Assembly: GCF_029227915.1 (NCBI RefSeq)
Contig: NC_079887.1
Coordinates: 24,985,650-25,049,649 of the forward strand
Source of the DNA: Hydractinia symbiolongicarpus
Taxonomy: Eukaryota > Cnidaria > Hydrozoa > Anthoathecata > Hydractiniidae
Reading direction: 5' to 3'
DNA: 64,000 bases
The position numbers were made by a program, and so were the translations under genes. The notes under the pieces are model-generated. The model had not been told where the DNA came from. It saw only the letters and a program-made list of their open reading frames with translations, and did not search any database. Below, piece by piece: positions 22,499 to 35,070 of the stretch (position 1 is the stretch's first letter; each line of letters starts with the position of its first letter).

Positions 22499-25400
22499 CA
22501 CTGGGCGCTGTGGTAGCGCTTCTAATAAAAATTAGGATAGAAAAGTCATTTTTTACTGTGGTACCAACCCTAGCCGTTATCGCGCGCTGAGGAAATAGCG
22601 ACAGTTTCAAAAACTACATTTCATTGACTTTCTAACGGTGTCAGTCCGTTTGAGTTTCAACAGTTGGGTCACATATTAGTACCAACATGTATTTAGCGAT
22701 ATTTATCTGATATTACTAGGTTGTATGGCTTTTAACAGTGAAACCATTGACTGTGGGACTTAATTGAACTGATTATGGACTGCGACCTTATAAATGTGAA
22801 AGTGAGACAATTGGACTCCAAGAAAAAACATTCTTCTTAATTTGACGTGATTGCCGGAAATCAGCGATTACACTGGTCGCTGTGGTAGTGCTTCAAATGA
22901 AAATTAGGATAAAAAAGTCATTTTTTACTGTGGCACCAAACCTAGCCGTTATCGCGCGCTGAAGAAATAGCGACATTTTCAAAAACTACATTTCATTGTC
23001 CTTCTAACGGTGTCAGTCCGGTTGAGTTTCAACAGTTGGGTCACATATTCGTACCAACATGTATTTAGCAATATTTATCTGATATTACTACGTTGCATCG
23101 CTTTTAGCAGTGAAACGATTGACTGTGGGACTTTATTGAACTGATTATGGACTGCGACCTTATAAATGTGAAAGTGAGACAATTGGACTCCAAGAAAAAA
23201 AATTCTTCATAACTTGACGTGATTGCCGGAAATCAGCGATTACACTGGGCGCTGTGGTAGCGCTACATTTAAAAATTTAGATAAATAAGTCGTTCTTTAC
23301 TGTGGGACCAATCCTAATTGTTATCGCGCGCTGAAGAAATAGCGACAAAAAAAATTCTTCTTAATTTGACGTGATTGCCGGAAATATCCGATTACACTGG
23401 GCGCTGTGGTAGCGCTTCTAATAAAAATTAGGATAGAAAAGTCATTTTTTACTGTGGGACCAACCCTAGCCGTTATCGCGCACTGAAGAAGTAGCGACAG
23501 TTTCAAAAACTACATTTCATTGTCCTTCTAACGGTGTCAGTCCGGTTGAGTTTCAACAGTTGGGTCACATATTCGTACCAACATGTATTTAGCGATATTT
23601 ATCTGATATTACTAGGTTGCATCGCTTTTAACAATGAATCGATTGACTTTGGGACTTAATTGAACTCACTTTGGACTGTGACCTGATAAATGTGATAAAT
23701 GACACAAATGGACTCCAAGAAAAAATATTCTTCTTAATTTGACGTGATTGCCGGAAATATCCGATTACACTGGGCGCTGTGGTAGCGCTTCTAATAAAAA
23801 TTAGGATAGAAAAGTCATTTTTTACTGTGGGACCAACCCTAGCCGTTATCGCGCGCTGAAGAAGTAGCGACAGTTTCAAAAACTACATTTCATTGACTTT
23901 CTAACGGTGTCAGTCCGTTTGAGTTTCAACAGTTGGGTCACATATTAGTACCAACATGTATTTAGCGATATTTATCTGATATTACTAGGTTGTATGGCTT
24001 TTAACAGTGAAACCATTGACTGTGGGACTTAATTGAACTGATTATGCACTGCGACCTTATAAATGTGAAAGTGAGACAATTGGACTCCAAGAAAAAACAT
24101 TCTTCTTAATTTGACGTGATTGCCGGAAATCAGCGATTACACTGGTCGCTGTGGTAGTGCTTCAAATGAAAATTAGGATAAAAAAGTCATTTTTTACTGT
24201 GGGACCAAACCTAGCCGTTATCGCGCGCTGAAGAAATAGCGACAGTTTCAAAAACTACATTTCATTGTCCTTCTAACGGTGTCAGTCCGGTTGAGTTTCA
24301 ACAGTTGGGTCACATATTCGTACCAACATGTATTTAGCGATATTTATCTGATATTTCTACGTTGCATCGCTTTTAGCAGTGAAACGATTGACTGTGGGAC
24401 TTAATTGAACTCACTTTGGACTGTGACCTGATCAATGTGATAAATGACTCAAATGGACTCCAAGAAAAAAAATTCTTCATAACTTGACGTGATTGCCGGA
24501 AATCAGCGATTACACTGGGCGCTGTGGTAACGCTACATTTAAAAATTTAGATAAATAAGTCGTTCTTTACTGTGGGACCAATCCTACCCGTTAACGCGCG
24601 CTAAAGAAATAGCGACAGTTTCAAAAACTACATTTCATTGACTTTTTAACGGTGTCAGTCCGTTTGAGTTTCAACGGTTGGGTCACATATTCGTACCAAC
24701 ATGTATTTAACGATATTTATCTGATATTACTAGGTTGCATCGCTTTTAACAATGAATCGATTGACTTTGGGACTTAATTGAACTCACTTTGGACTGTGAC
24801 CTGATCAATGTGATAAATGACACAAATGGACTCCAAGAAAAAAAATTCTTCTTAATTTGACGTGATTGCCGGAAATCAGCGATTACACTGGGCGCTGTGG
24901 TAGCGCTTCTAATAAAAATTAGAATAAAAAAGTCATTTTTTACTGTGGGACCAACCCTAGCCGTTATCGCGCGCTGAAGAAATAGCGACAGTTTCAAAAA
25001 CTACATTTCATTGACTTTCTAACGGTGTCAGTCCGTTTGAGTTTCAACAGTTGGGTCACATATTAGTACCAACATGTATTTAGCGATATTTATCTGATAT
25101 TACTAGGTTGTATGGCTTTTAACAGTGAAACCATTGACTGTGGGACTTTATTGAACTGATTATGGACTGCGACCTTATAAATGTGAAAGTGAGACAATTG
25201 GACTCCAAGAAAAAACATTCTTCTTAATTTGACGTGATTGCCGGAAATCAGCGATTACACTGGTCGCTGTGGTAGTGCTTCAAATGAAAATTTGAATAAA
25301 AAAGTCATTTTTTACTGTGGGACCAAACCTAGCCGTTATCGCGCGCTGAAGAAATAGCGACAGTTTCAAAAACTACATTTCATTGTCCTTCTAACGGTGT

Positions 25401-25713
25401 CAGTCCGTTTGAGTTTCAACAGTTGTGTCACATATTCGTACCAACATGTATTTAGCGATATTTATCTGATATTACTACGTTGCATCGCTTTTAGCAGTGA
25501 AACGATTGACTGTGGGACTTAATTGAACTCACTTTGGACTGTGACCTGATAAATGTGATAAATGAGGCAATTGGACCCCAAGAAAAAACATTCTTCTTAA
25601 TTTGACGTGATTGCCGGAAATCAGCGATTACACTGGGCGCTGTGGTAGCCTTTCAATTAATAATTAAAATAAAAAAGTCATTTTTTACTGTGGGACCAAT
25701 CCTATTCGTTATC
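22499..25713 (+). repeat. Second trimer-family block with shared truncation
   Basis: Starts are 22582, 22954, 23326 (truncated), 23478, 23851, 24223, 24596, 24969 and 25341. Units 23851 to 25341 match 16509 to 17999 at a constant offset of 7342 bp, including the GCTAAAGAAATAG start at 24596. The unit at 23478 is a hybrid with a CATTGTCC 5' part and an AATGAATCGATTG 3' part. The 25341 unit switches midway to the AATGAGGCAATTGGACCCC type, then to the TTTCAATTAATAATT ending of the hexamer family. Confidence 0.88.
23326..23477 (+). repeat. Truncated monomer, 152 bp, second occurrence
   Basis: It has the same junction and length as the unit at 15240-15391 (AGCGAC joined to the poly-A run). The match shows common descent. 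The offset is 8086 bp rather than the 7342 bp seen just downstream, so two units' worth of rearrangement separates the two landmarks. Confidence 0.92.
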
Positions 25714-28323
25714 GCACGCTGAAGAAATAGCGACAGTTTCAAAAACTACATTTCATTGACTTTCTAACGGTGTCAATCCTTTTGAGTTACAACGGTTGGG
25801 TCACATCTTCGTACCAACATGTATTTAGCGATATTTTTCTGATATTACTAGGTTGTATGGCTTTTAACAGTGAAATCATTGACTGTGGGACTTAATTGAA
25901 GTGATTATGGACTGCGACCTTATAAATGTGAAAGTGAGACAATTGGACTCCAAGAAAAAAAATTCTTTTTAATTTGACGTGATTGCCGAAAATCAGCGAT
26001 TACACTGGGCGCTGTGGTAGCGTTTCACTTAAAAAAATTAGATAAATAAGTCGTTCTTTACTGTGGGACCAATCCTGTCCGTTATCGCGCGCTGAAGAAA
26101 TAGCGACAGTTTCAAAAACTACATTTCATTGACTTTCTAACGGTGTCAATCCGTTTAAGTTATAACGGTTGGGTCACATATTCGTACCAACATGTATTTA
26201 GCGATATTTTTCTGATATTACTAGGTTTTGTGGCTTTTAACAGTGAAACGATTGACTGTGGTACTTAATTGAACTGATTATGGACTGTGACCTTATAAAT
26301 GTGAAAGTGAGACAATTGGACTCCAAGAAATAACATTTTTCTTAATATAAAATGATTGTCGAAACTCAGCGATTACACTGGGCGCTGTGGTAGCGCTTCA
26401 ATTAAAAATTAAGATAAAAAAGTCATTCTTTACTGTGGGACCAATCCTAGCTGTTATCGCGCGCTTTAGAAATAGCGACAGTTTCAAAAACTACATTTCA
26501 TTGACTTTTTACCGGTGTCAGTCCGTTTGAGTTTCAACGGTTGGGTCACATATTCGTACCAACATGTATTTAGCGATATTTATCTGATATTACTAGGTTG
26601 CATCGCTTTTAACAATGAATCGATTGACTTTGGGACTTAATTGAACTCACTTTGGACTGTGACCTGATCAATGTGATAAATGACACAAATGGACTCCAAG
26701 AAAAAAAATTCTTCTTAATTTGACGTGATTGCCGGAAATCAGCGATTACACTGGTCGCTGTGGTAGTGCTTCAAATGAAAATTAGGATAAAAAAGTCATT
26801 TTTTACTGTGGGACCAAACCTAGCCGTTATCGCGCGATGAAGAAATAGCGACATTTTCAAAAACTACATTTCATTGTCCTTCTAACGGTGTCAGTCCAGT
26901 TGAGTTTCAACAGTTGGGTCACATATTCGTACCAACATGTATTTAGCGATAATTATCTGATATTACGACGTTGCATCGCTTTTAGCAGTGAAACGATTGA
27001 CTGTGGGACTTAATTGAACTCACTTTGGACTGTGACCTGATCAATGTGATAAATGACTCAAATGGACTCCAAGAAAAAAAATTCTTCATAACTTGACGTG
27101 ATTGCCGGAAATCAGCGATTACACTGGGCGCTGTGGTAGCGCTACATTTAAAAATTTAGATAAAAAAGTCATTTTTTACTGTGGGACCAAACCTAGCCGT
27201 TATCGCGCGCTGAAGAAATAGCGACATTTTCAAGAACTACATTTCATTGTCCTTCTAACGGTGTCAGTCCGGTTGAGTTTCAACAGTTGGGTCACATATT
27301 CGTACCAACATGTATTTAGCGATATTTATCTAATATTACTACGTTGCATCGCTTTTAGCAGTGAAACGATTGACTGTGGGACTTAATTGAACTCACTTTG
27401 GACTGTGACCTGATCAATGTGATAAATGACACTAATGGACTCCAAGAAAAAAAATTCTTCTTAATTTGACGTGATTGCCGGAAAAATCCGATTACACTGG
27501 GCGCTGTGGTAGCGCTTCTAATAAAAATTAGGATAGAAAAGTCATTTTTTACTGTGGGACCAACCCTAGCCGTTATCGCGCGCTGAAGAAGTAGCGACAG
27601 TTTCAAAAACTACATTTCATTGACTTTCTAACGGGGTCAGTCCGTTTGAGTTTCAACGGTTGTGTCACATATTCGTACCAACATGTATTTAGCGATATTT
27701 GTCTGATATTACTAGGTTGCATCGCTTTTAACAGTGAAACGATTGACTGTGGGATTTAATTGAACTAACTTTGGACTGTGCCCTGATAAATGTGATAAAT
27801 GAGGCAATTGGACCCCAAGAAAAAACATTCTTCTTAATTTGACGTGATTGCCGGAAATCAGCGATTACACTGGGCGCTGTGGTAGCGCTACATTTAAAAA
27901 TTTAGATAAATAAGTCGTTCTTTACTGTGGGACCAATCCTACCCGTTATCGCGCGCTAAAGAAATAGCGACAGTTTCAAAAACTACATTTCATTGACTTT
28001 TTAACGGTGTCAGTCCGTTTGAGTTTCAACGGTTGGGTCACATATTCGTACCAACATGTATTTAACGATATTTATCTGATATTACTAGGTTGCCTCGCTT
28101 TTAACAATGAATCGATTGACTTTGGGACTTAATTGAACTCACTTTGGACTGTGACCTGATCATTGTGATAAATGACACAAATGGACTCCAAGAAAAAAAA
28201 TTCTTCTTAATTTGACGTGATTGCCGGAAATCAGCGATTACACTGGGCGCTGTGGTAGCGCTTCTAATAAAAATTAGGATAAAAAAGTCATTTTTTACTG
28301 TGGGACCAACCCTAGCCGTTATC
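25714..28323 (+). repeat. Mosaic stretch of hexamer and trimer monomers
   Basis: Starts are 25714, 26087, 26459, 26832, 27205, 27578 and 27951. Units 25714 and 26087 belong with the GCACGCT and GTTTTGTGG types also found at 31353 and 31726. Unit 26459 starts like the GCGCGCTTTAG type but ends like a trimer unit. Unit 26832 has a private GCGCGATGAAG start. Units 26832 and 27205 share GCGACATTTTC starts one monomer apart. Unit 27578 ends like the GAGGCAATTGGACCCC type. No long tandem period is visible here. Confidence 0.85.
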
Positions 28324-29807
28324 GCGCGCTGAAGAAATAGCGACAGTTTCAAAAACTACATTTCATTGACTTTCTAACGGTGTCAGTCCGTTTGAGTTTC
28401 AACAGTTGGGTCACATATTAGTACCAACATGTATTTAGCGATATTTATCTGATATTACTAGGTTGTATGGCTTTTAACAGTGAAACCATTGACTGTGGGA
28501 CTTAATTGAACTGATTAACTGCGACCTTATAAATGTGAAAGTGAGACAATTGGACTCCAAGAAAAAATATTCTTCTTAATTTGACGTGATTGCCGGAAAT
28601 CAGCGATTACACTGGTCGCTGTGGTAGTGCTTCAAATGAAAATTAGGATAAAAAAGTCATTTTTTACTGTGGGACCAAACCTAGCCGTTATCGCGCGCTG
28701 AAGAAATAGCGACAGTTTCAAAAACTACATTTCATTGTCCTTCTAACGGTGTCAGTCCGTTTGAGTTTCAACAGTTGGGTCACATATTCGTACCAACATG
28801 TATTTAGCGATATTTATCTGATATTACTACGTTGCATCGCTTTTAGCAGTGAAACGATTGACTGTGGGACTTAATTGAACTCACTTTGGACTGTGACCTG
28901 ATCAATGTGATAAATGATTCAAATGGACTCCAAGAAAAAAAATTCTTCATAACTTGACGTGATTGCCGGAAATCAGCAATTACACTGGGCGCTGTGGTAG
29001 CGCTACATTTAAAAAATAGGATAAAAAAGTCATTTTTTACTGTGGGACCAACCCTAGCCGTTATCGCGCGCTGAAGAAATAGCGACAGTTTCAAAAACTA
29101 CATTTCATTGACTTTCTAACGGTGTCAGTCCGTTTGAGTTTCAACAGTTGGGTCACATATTAGTACCAACATGTATTTAGCGATATTTATCTGATATTAC
29201 TAGGTTGTATGGCTTTTAACAGTGAAACCATTGACTGTGGGACTTAATTGAACTGATTAACTGCGACCTTATAAATGTGAAAGTGAGACAATTGGACTCC
29301 AAGAAAAAACATTCTTCTTAATTTGACGTGATTGCCGGAAATCAGCGATTACACTGGTCGCTGTGGTAGTGCTTCAAATGAAAATTAGGATAAAAAAGTC
29401 ATTTTTTACTGTGGGACCAAACCTAGCCGTTATCGCGCGCTGAAGAAATAGCGACAGTTTCAAAAACTACATTTCATTGTCCTTCTAACGGTGTCAGTCC
29501 GTTTGAGTTTCAACAGTTGGGTCACATATTCGTACCAACATGTATTTAGCGATATTTATCTGATATTACTACGTTGCATCGCTTTTAGCAGTGAAACGAT
29601 TGACTGTGGGACTTAATTGAACTCACTTTGGACTGTGACCTGATCAATGTGATAAATGATTCAAATGGACTCCAAGAAAAAAAATTCTTCATAACTTGAC
29701 GTGATTGCCGGAAATCAGCGATTACACTGGGCGCTGTGGTAGCGCTACATTTAAAAATTTAGATAAATAAGTCGTTCTTTACTGTGGGACCAATCCTACC
29801 CGTTATC
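28324..29807 (+). repeat. Dimer HOR, 742 bp, two copies
   Basis: Starts are 28324, 28693, 29066 and 29435, with spacings 369, 373, 369 and 373. The 369-bp units share a 3-bp deletion (CTGATTAACTGCG in place of CTGATTATGGACTGCG). That deletion marks the pair as one duplication. The two dimers are nearly identical except at the 3' end of the second unit: 28693 ends AAAAAATAGGATAAAAAAG, while 29435 ends with the AAATTTAGATAAATAAG form, so the exchange point lies there. Confidence 0.9.
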
Positions 29808-31762
29808 GCGCGCTAAAGAAATAGCGACAGTTTCAAAAACTACATTTCATTGACTTTTTAACGGTGTCAGTCCGTTTGAGTTTCAACGGTTGGGTCACAT
29901 ATTCGTACCAACATGTATTTAGCGATCTTTATCTGATATTACTAGTTTGCATCGCTTTTAACAGTGAAACGATTGACTGTGGGACTAAATTAAACTAAAT
30001 TTGGACCGTGACCTGGTCAATGTGATAAATGACACAAATGGACTCCAAAAAAATAATTCTTTTTAATTTGACATGATTGCCGGAAATCAGCGATTACACT
30101 GGGCGCTGTGGTAGCGCTTCATTTAAAAAATTAGATAAATAAGTCGTTCTTTACTGTGGGACCAATCCTACCCGTTATCGCGCGCTGAAAGAATAGCGAC
30201 AGTTTCAAAAACTACATTTCATTGACTTTCTAACGGTGTCAATCCGTTTTACTTACAACAGTTGGGTCACATATTCGTACCAACATGTATTTAGCGATAT
30301 TTTTCTGATATTACTAGGTTGTATGGCTTTTAACAGTAAAACCATTGACTGTGGGACTTAATTGAACTGATTATGGACTGTGACCTTATAAATGTAAAAG
30401 TGAGACAATTGGACTCCAAGAAATAACATTCTTCTTAATATAAAATGATTGCCGAAACTCAGCGATTACACTGGGCGCTGTGGTAGCGCTTCAATTTAAA
30501 ATTAAGATAAAAAAGTCATTCTTTACTGTGGGACCAATCTTAGCTGTTATCGCGCGCTTTAGAAATAGCGAAAGTTTCAAAAACTACATTTCATTGAATT
30601 TCTAACGGTGTCAGTCCGTTTGAGTTTCAACGGTTGTGTCACATATTCGTACCAACATGTATTTAGCGATATTTGTCTGATATTAATAGGTTGCATCGCT
30701 TTTAACAGTGAAACGATTGACTGTGGGATTTAATTGAACTAACTTTGGACTGTGCCCTGATAAATGTGATAAATGAGGCAATTGGACCCAAGAAAAAACA
30801 TTCTTCTTAATTTGACGTGATTGCCGGAAATCAGCGATTACACTGGGCGCTGTGGTAGCGCTTCATTTAAAAACTTAGATAAATAAGTCATTTCTTACTG
30901 TGGGACCAATCCTAGCCGTTATCCCGCGCTGAAGCAGTAGAGACCATTTCAAAAACTACACTTCATTGACTTTCTAACGGTGTCAATCCGTTTGAGTTAC
31001 AACGGTTGGGTCACATATTCCTACCAACATGTTTTTAGCGATATTTTTCTGATATTACTAGGTTGTATGGCTTTTAACAGTAAAACGATTGACTGTGGGA
31101 CTTAATTGAACTGATTAAGGACTGTGACCTTATAAATGTTAAAGTGAGACAATTGGACTTAATTGAACTGATTATGGACTGCAACCTTATAAATGTAAAA
31201 GTGAGACAATTGGACTCCAAGAAAAAAAATTCTTTTCAATTTGACGTGATTGCCGGAAATCAGCGATTACACTGGGCGCTGTGGTAGCCTTTCAATTAAT
31301 AATTAAAATAAAAAAGTCATTTTATACTGTGGGACCAATCCTATTCGTTATCGCACGCTGAAGAAATAGCGACAGTTTCAAAAACTACATTTCATTGACT
31401 TTCTAACGGTGTCAATCCTTTTGAGTTACAACGGTTGGGTCACATCTTCGTACCAACATGTATTTAGCGATATTTTTCTGATATTACTAGGTTGTATGGC
31501 TTTTAACAGTGAAGTCATTGACTGTGGGACTTAATTGAAGTGATTATGGACTGCGACCTTATAAATGTGAAAGTGAGACAATTGGACTCCAAGAAAAAAA
31601 ATTCTTTTTAATTTGACGTGATTGCCGAAAATCAGCGATTACACTGGGCGCTGTGGTAGCGCTTCACTTAAAAAAATTAGATAAATAAGTCGTTCTTTAC
31701 TGTGGGACCAATCCTGTCCATTATCGCGCGCTGAAGAAATAGCGACAGTTTCAAAAACTACA
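29808..31762 (+). repeat. Third copy of the expanded-unit segment
   Basis: Starts are 29808, 30180, 30552, 30924, 31353 and 31726. Units 30552 to 31353 match 18744 to 19545 at an offset of 11808 bp, again with the 429-bp unit in third place. Unit 30180 is a different neighbour (GTTTTACTTACAACAG) from the one in the hexamers, so only part of that HOR is shared. The 3' join leads into a 1114-bp trimer. Confidence 0.88.
31101..31214 (+). repeat. 57-bp internal duplication, third occurrence
   Basis: Same double segment as at 19293 and 21585, in the unit starting at 30924. The diagnostic differences between its two halves are preserved, supporting a single origin followed by spread within the array over at least 11.8 kb. 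Confidence 0.93.
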
Positions 31763-33990
31763 TTTCATTGACTTTCTAACGGTGTCAATCCGTTTGAGTT
31801 ACAACGGTTGGGTCACATATTCGTACCAACATGTATTTAGCGATATTTTTCTGATATTACTAGGTTTTGTGGCTTTTAACAGTGAAACGATTGACTGTGG
31901 TACTTAATTGAACTGATTATGGACTGTGACCTTATAAATGTGAAAGTGAGACAATTGGACTCCAAGAAATAACATTTTTCTTAATATAAAATGATTGTCG
32001 AAACTCAGCGATTACACTGGGCGCTTTGGTAGCGCTTCAATTAAAAATTAAGATAAAAAGTCATTTTTTACTGTGGGACCAATCCTAGCTGTTATCGCGC
32101 GCTTAAGAAATAGCGACAGTTTCAAAAACTACACTTCATTGACTTTCTAACGGTATCAATCCGTTTGAGTTACAAGGGTTGGGTCACATATTCGTACCAA
32201 CATGTATTTAGCGACATTTTTCTGATATTACTAGGTTGTGTGGCTTTTAACAGTGAAACCATTGACTGTGGGACTTAATTGAACTGATTATGGACTGTGA
32301 CCTTGTAAATGTGAAAGTGAGACAATTGGTCTCAAAGAACTAACATTCTTCTTAATATGAAATGATTGCCGAAACTCAGCGATTACACTGGGCGCTGTGG
32401 TAACGCTTCAATTAAAAATTAAGATAAAAAAGTCATTTTTTACTGTGAGACCAATCCTAGCTGTTATCGCGCGCTTAAGAAATAGCGACAGTTTCAAAAA
32501 CTACATTTCATTGACTTTCTAACGGTGTCAGTCCGTTTGAGTTTCAATGGTTGGGTCACATATTCGTACCAACATGTATTTAGCGATATTTATCTGATAT
32601 TACTAGGTTGCATCGCTTTTAACAGTGAAACGATTGACTGTAGGATTTAATTGAACTAACTTTGGACTCTGACCTGATAAATGTGATAAATGAGGAAATT
32701 GGACTCCAAAAAAAATTCTTCTTAATTTGACATGATTGCCGGAAATCAGCGATTACGCTGGGCGCTGTGGTAGCGCTTCACTTAAAAAAATTAGATAAAT
32801 AAGTCGTTCTTTACTGTGGGAGCAAACCTAGCCGTTATCGCGCGCTGAAGAAATAGCGACAGTTTCAAAAACTACAATTCATTGACTTTCTAACGGTGTC
32901 AATCCGTTTGAGTTACAACGGTTGGGTCACATATTCGTACCAACATGTATTTAGCGATATTTTTCTGATATTACTAGGTTTTGTGGCTTTTAACAGTGAA
33001 ACGATTGACTGTGGTACTTAATTGAACTGATTATGGACTGTGACCTTATAAATGTGAAAGTGAGACAATTGGACTCCAAGAAATAACATTTTTCTTAATA
33101 TAAAATGATTGTCGAAACTCAGCGATTACACTGGGCGCTTTGGTAGCGCTTCAATTAAAAATTAAGATAAAAAGTCATTTTTTACTGTGGGACCAATCCT
33201 AGCTGTTATCGCGCGCTTAAGAAATAGCGACAGTTTCAAAAACTACACTTCATTGACTTTCTAACGGTATCAATCCGTTTGAGTTACAAGGGTTGGGTCA
33301 CATATTCGTACCAACATGTATTTAGCGACATTTTTCTGATATTACTAGGTTGTGTGGCTTTTAACAGTGAAACCATTGACTGTGGGACTTAATTGAACTG
33401 ATTATGGACTGTGACCTTGTAAATGTGAAAGTGAGACAATTGGTCTCAAAGAAATAACATTCTTCTTAATATGAAATGATTGCCGAAACTCAGCGATTAC
33501 ACTGGGCGCTGTGGTAACGCTTCAATTAAAAATTAAGATAAAAAAGTCATTTTTTACTGTGAGACCAATCCTAGCTGTTATCGCGCGCTTAAGAAATAGC
33601 GACAGTTTCAAAAACTACATTTCATTGACTTTCTAACGGTGTCAGTCCGTTTGAGTTTCAATGGTTGGGTCACATATTCGTACCAACATGTATTTAGCGA
33701 TATTTATCTGATATTACTAGGTTGCATCGCTTTTAACAGTGAAACGATTGACTGTAGGATTTAATTGAACTAACTTTGGACTCTGACCTGATAAATGTGA
33801 TAAATGAGGAAATTGGACTCCAAAAAAAATTCTTCTTAATTTGACATGATTGCCGGAAATCAGCGATTACGCTGGGCGCTGTGGTAGCGCTTCACTTAAA
33901 AAAATTAGATAAATAAGTCGTTCTTTACTGTGGGAGCAAACCTAGCCGTTATCGCGCGCTGAAGAAATAGCGACAGTTTCAAAAACTACA
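31763..33990 (+). repeat. Trimer HOR, 1114 bp, two copies
   Basis: Starts are 31726, 32097 and 32469, then 32840, 33211 and 33583, an offset of 1114 bp throughout. Markers: TAGGTTTTGTGG with GTGGTACTTAATTG; GGTATCAATCC with ACAAGGGTTGGG and GGTCTCAAAG; CAATGGTTGGG with GAGGAAATTGG. I saw one clear substitution (AAAGAACTAAC near 32335, AAAGAAATAAC near 33449). Boundaries lie just after ACATTTC (31762) and ACAATTC (32876), where flanks diverge. Confidence 0.92.
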
Positions 33991-35070
33991 ATTCATTGAC
34001 TTTCTAACGGTGTCAATCCGTTTTACTTACAACGGTTGGGTCACATATTCGTACCAACATGTATTTAGCGATATTTTTCTGATATTACTAGGTTGTATGG
34101 CTTTTAACAGTGAAACCATTGACTGTGGGACTTAATTGAACTGATTATTGACTGTGACCTTATAAATGTGAAAGTGAGACAATTGGACTCCAAGAAATAA
34201 CATTCTTCTTAATATGAAATGATTGCTGAAACTTAGCGATTACACTGGGTGCTGTGGTAGCGCTTCAATTTAAAATTAAGATAAAAAAGTCATTTTTTAC
34301 TGTGGGACCAATTCTAGCTGTTATCGCGCGCTTAAGAAATAGCGACAGTTTCAAAAACTACATTTCATTGACTTTCCAACGGTGTCAGTCCGTTTGAGTT
34401 TCAACGGTTGGGTCACATATTCGTACCAACATGTATTTAGCGATATTTATCTGATATTACTAGGTTGCATCGCTTTTAACAGTGAAACGATTGACTGTGG
34501 GATTTAATTGAACTAACTTTGGTCTGTGCCCTGATAAATGTGATAAATGAGACAATTGGACTCCAAGAAAAAACATTCTTCCTAATTTGACGTGATTGCC
34601 GGAAATCAGCGATTACACTGGGCGCTGTGGTAGCGCTTCATTTAAAAATTTAGATAAATAAGTCATTTCTTACTGTGGGACCAATCCTAGCCGTTATCCC
34701 GCGCTGAAGCAGTAGAGACAATTTCAAAAACTACACTTCATTGAATTTCTAACGGCGTCAATCCGTTTGAGTTACAACGGTTGGGTCACATATTCGTACT
34801 AACATGTTTTTAGCGATATTTTTCTGATATTTCTAGGTTGTATGGCTTTTAACAGTGAAACGACTGACTGTGGGACTTAATTGAACTGATTATGGATGTG
34901 ACCTTATAAATGTAAAAGCGAGACAATTGGACTCCAAGAAATAACATTCTTCTTAATATTAAATGATTGCCGAAACTCAGCGATTACACTGGGCGCTGTA
35001 GTAGCGTTTCAATTAAAAACTTAAAATAAAAAAGTCATTTTTTACTGTGGGACCAATCCTAGCCGTTATC
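33991..35070 (+). repeat. Mixed monomers between two trimer blocks
   Basis: Starts are 34326 and 34699, after the end of the unit at 33954. Unit 34699 has the CCGCGCTGAAGCAGTAGAGAC start and a GATTATGGATGTGACC deletion form. Both recur in unit 38794, 4095 bp downstream (11 units). Nothing other than satellite is present. Confidence 0.85.
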
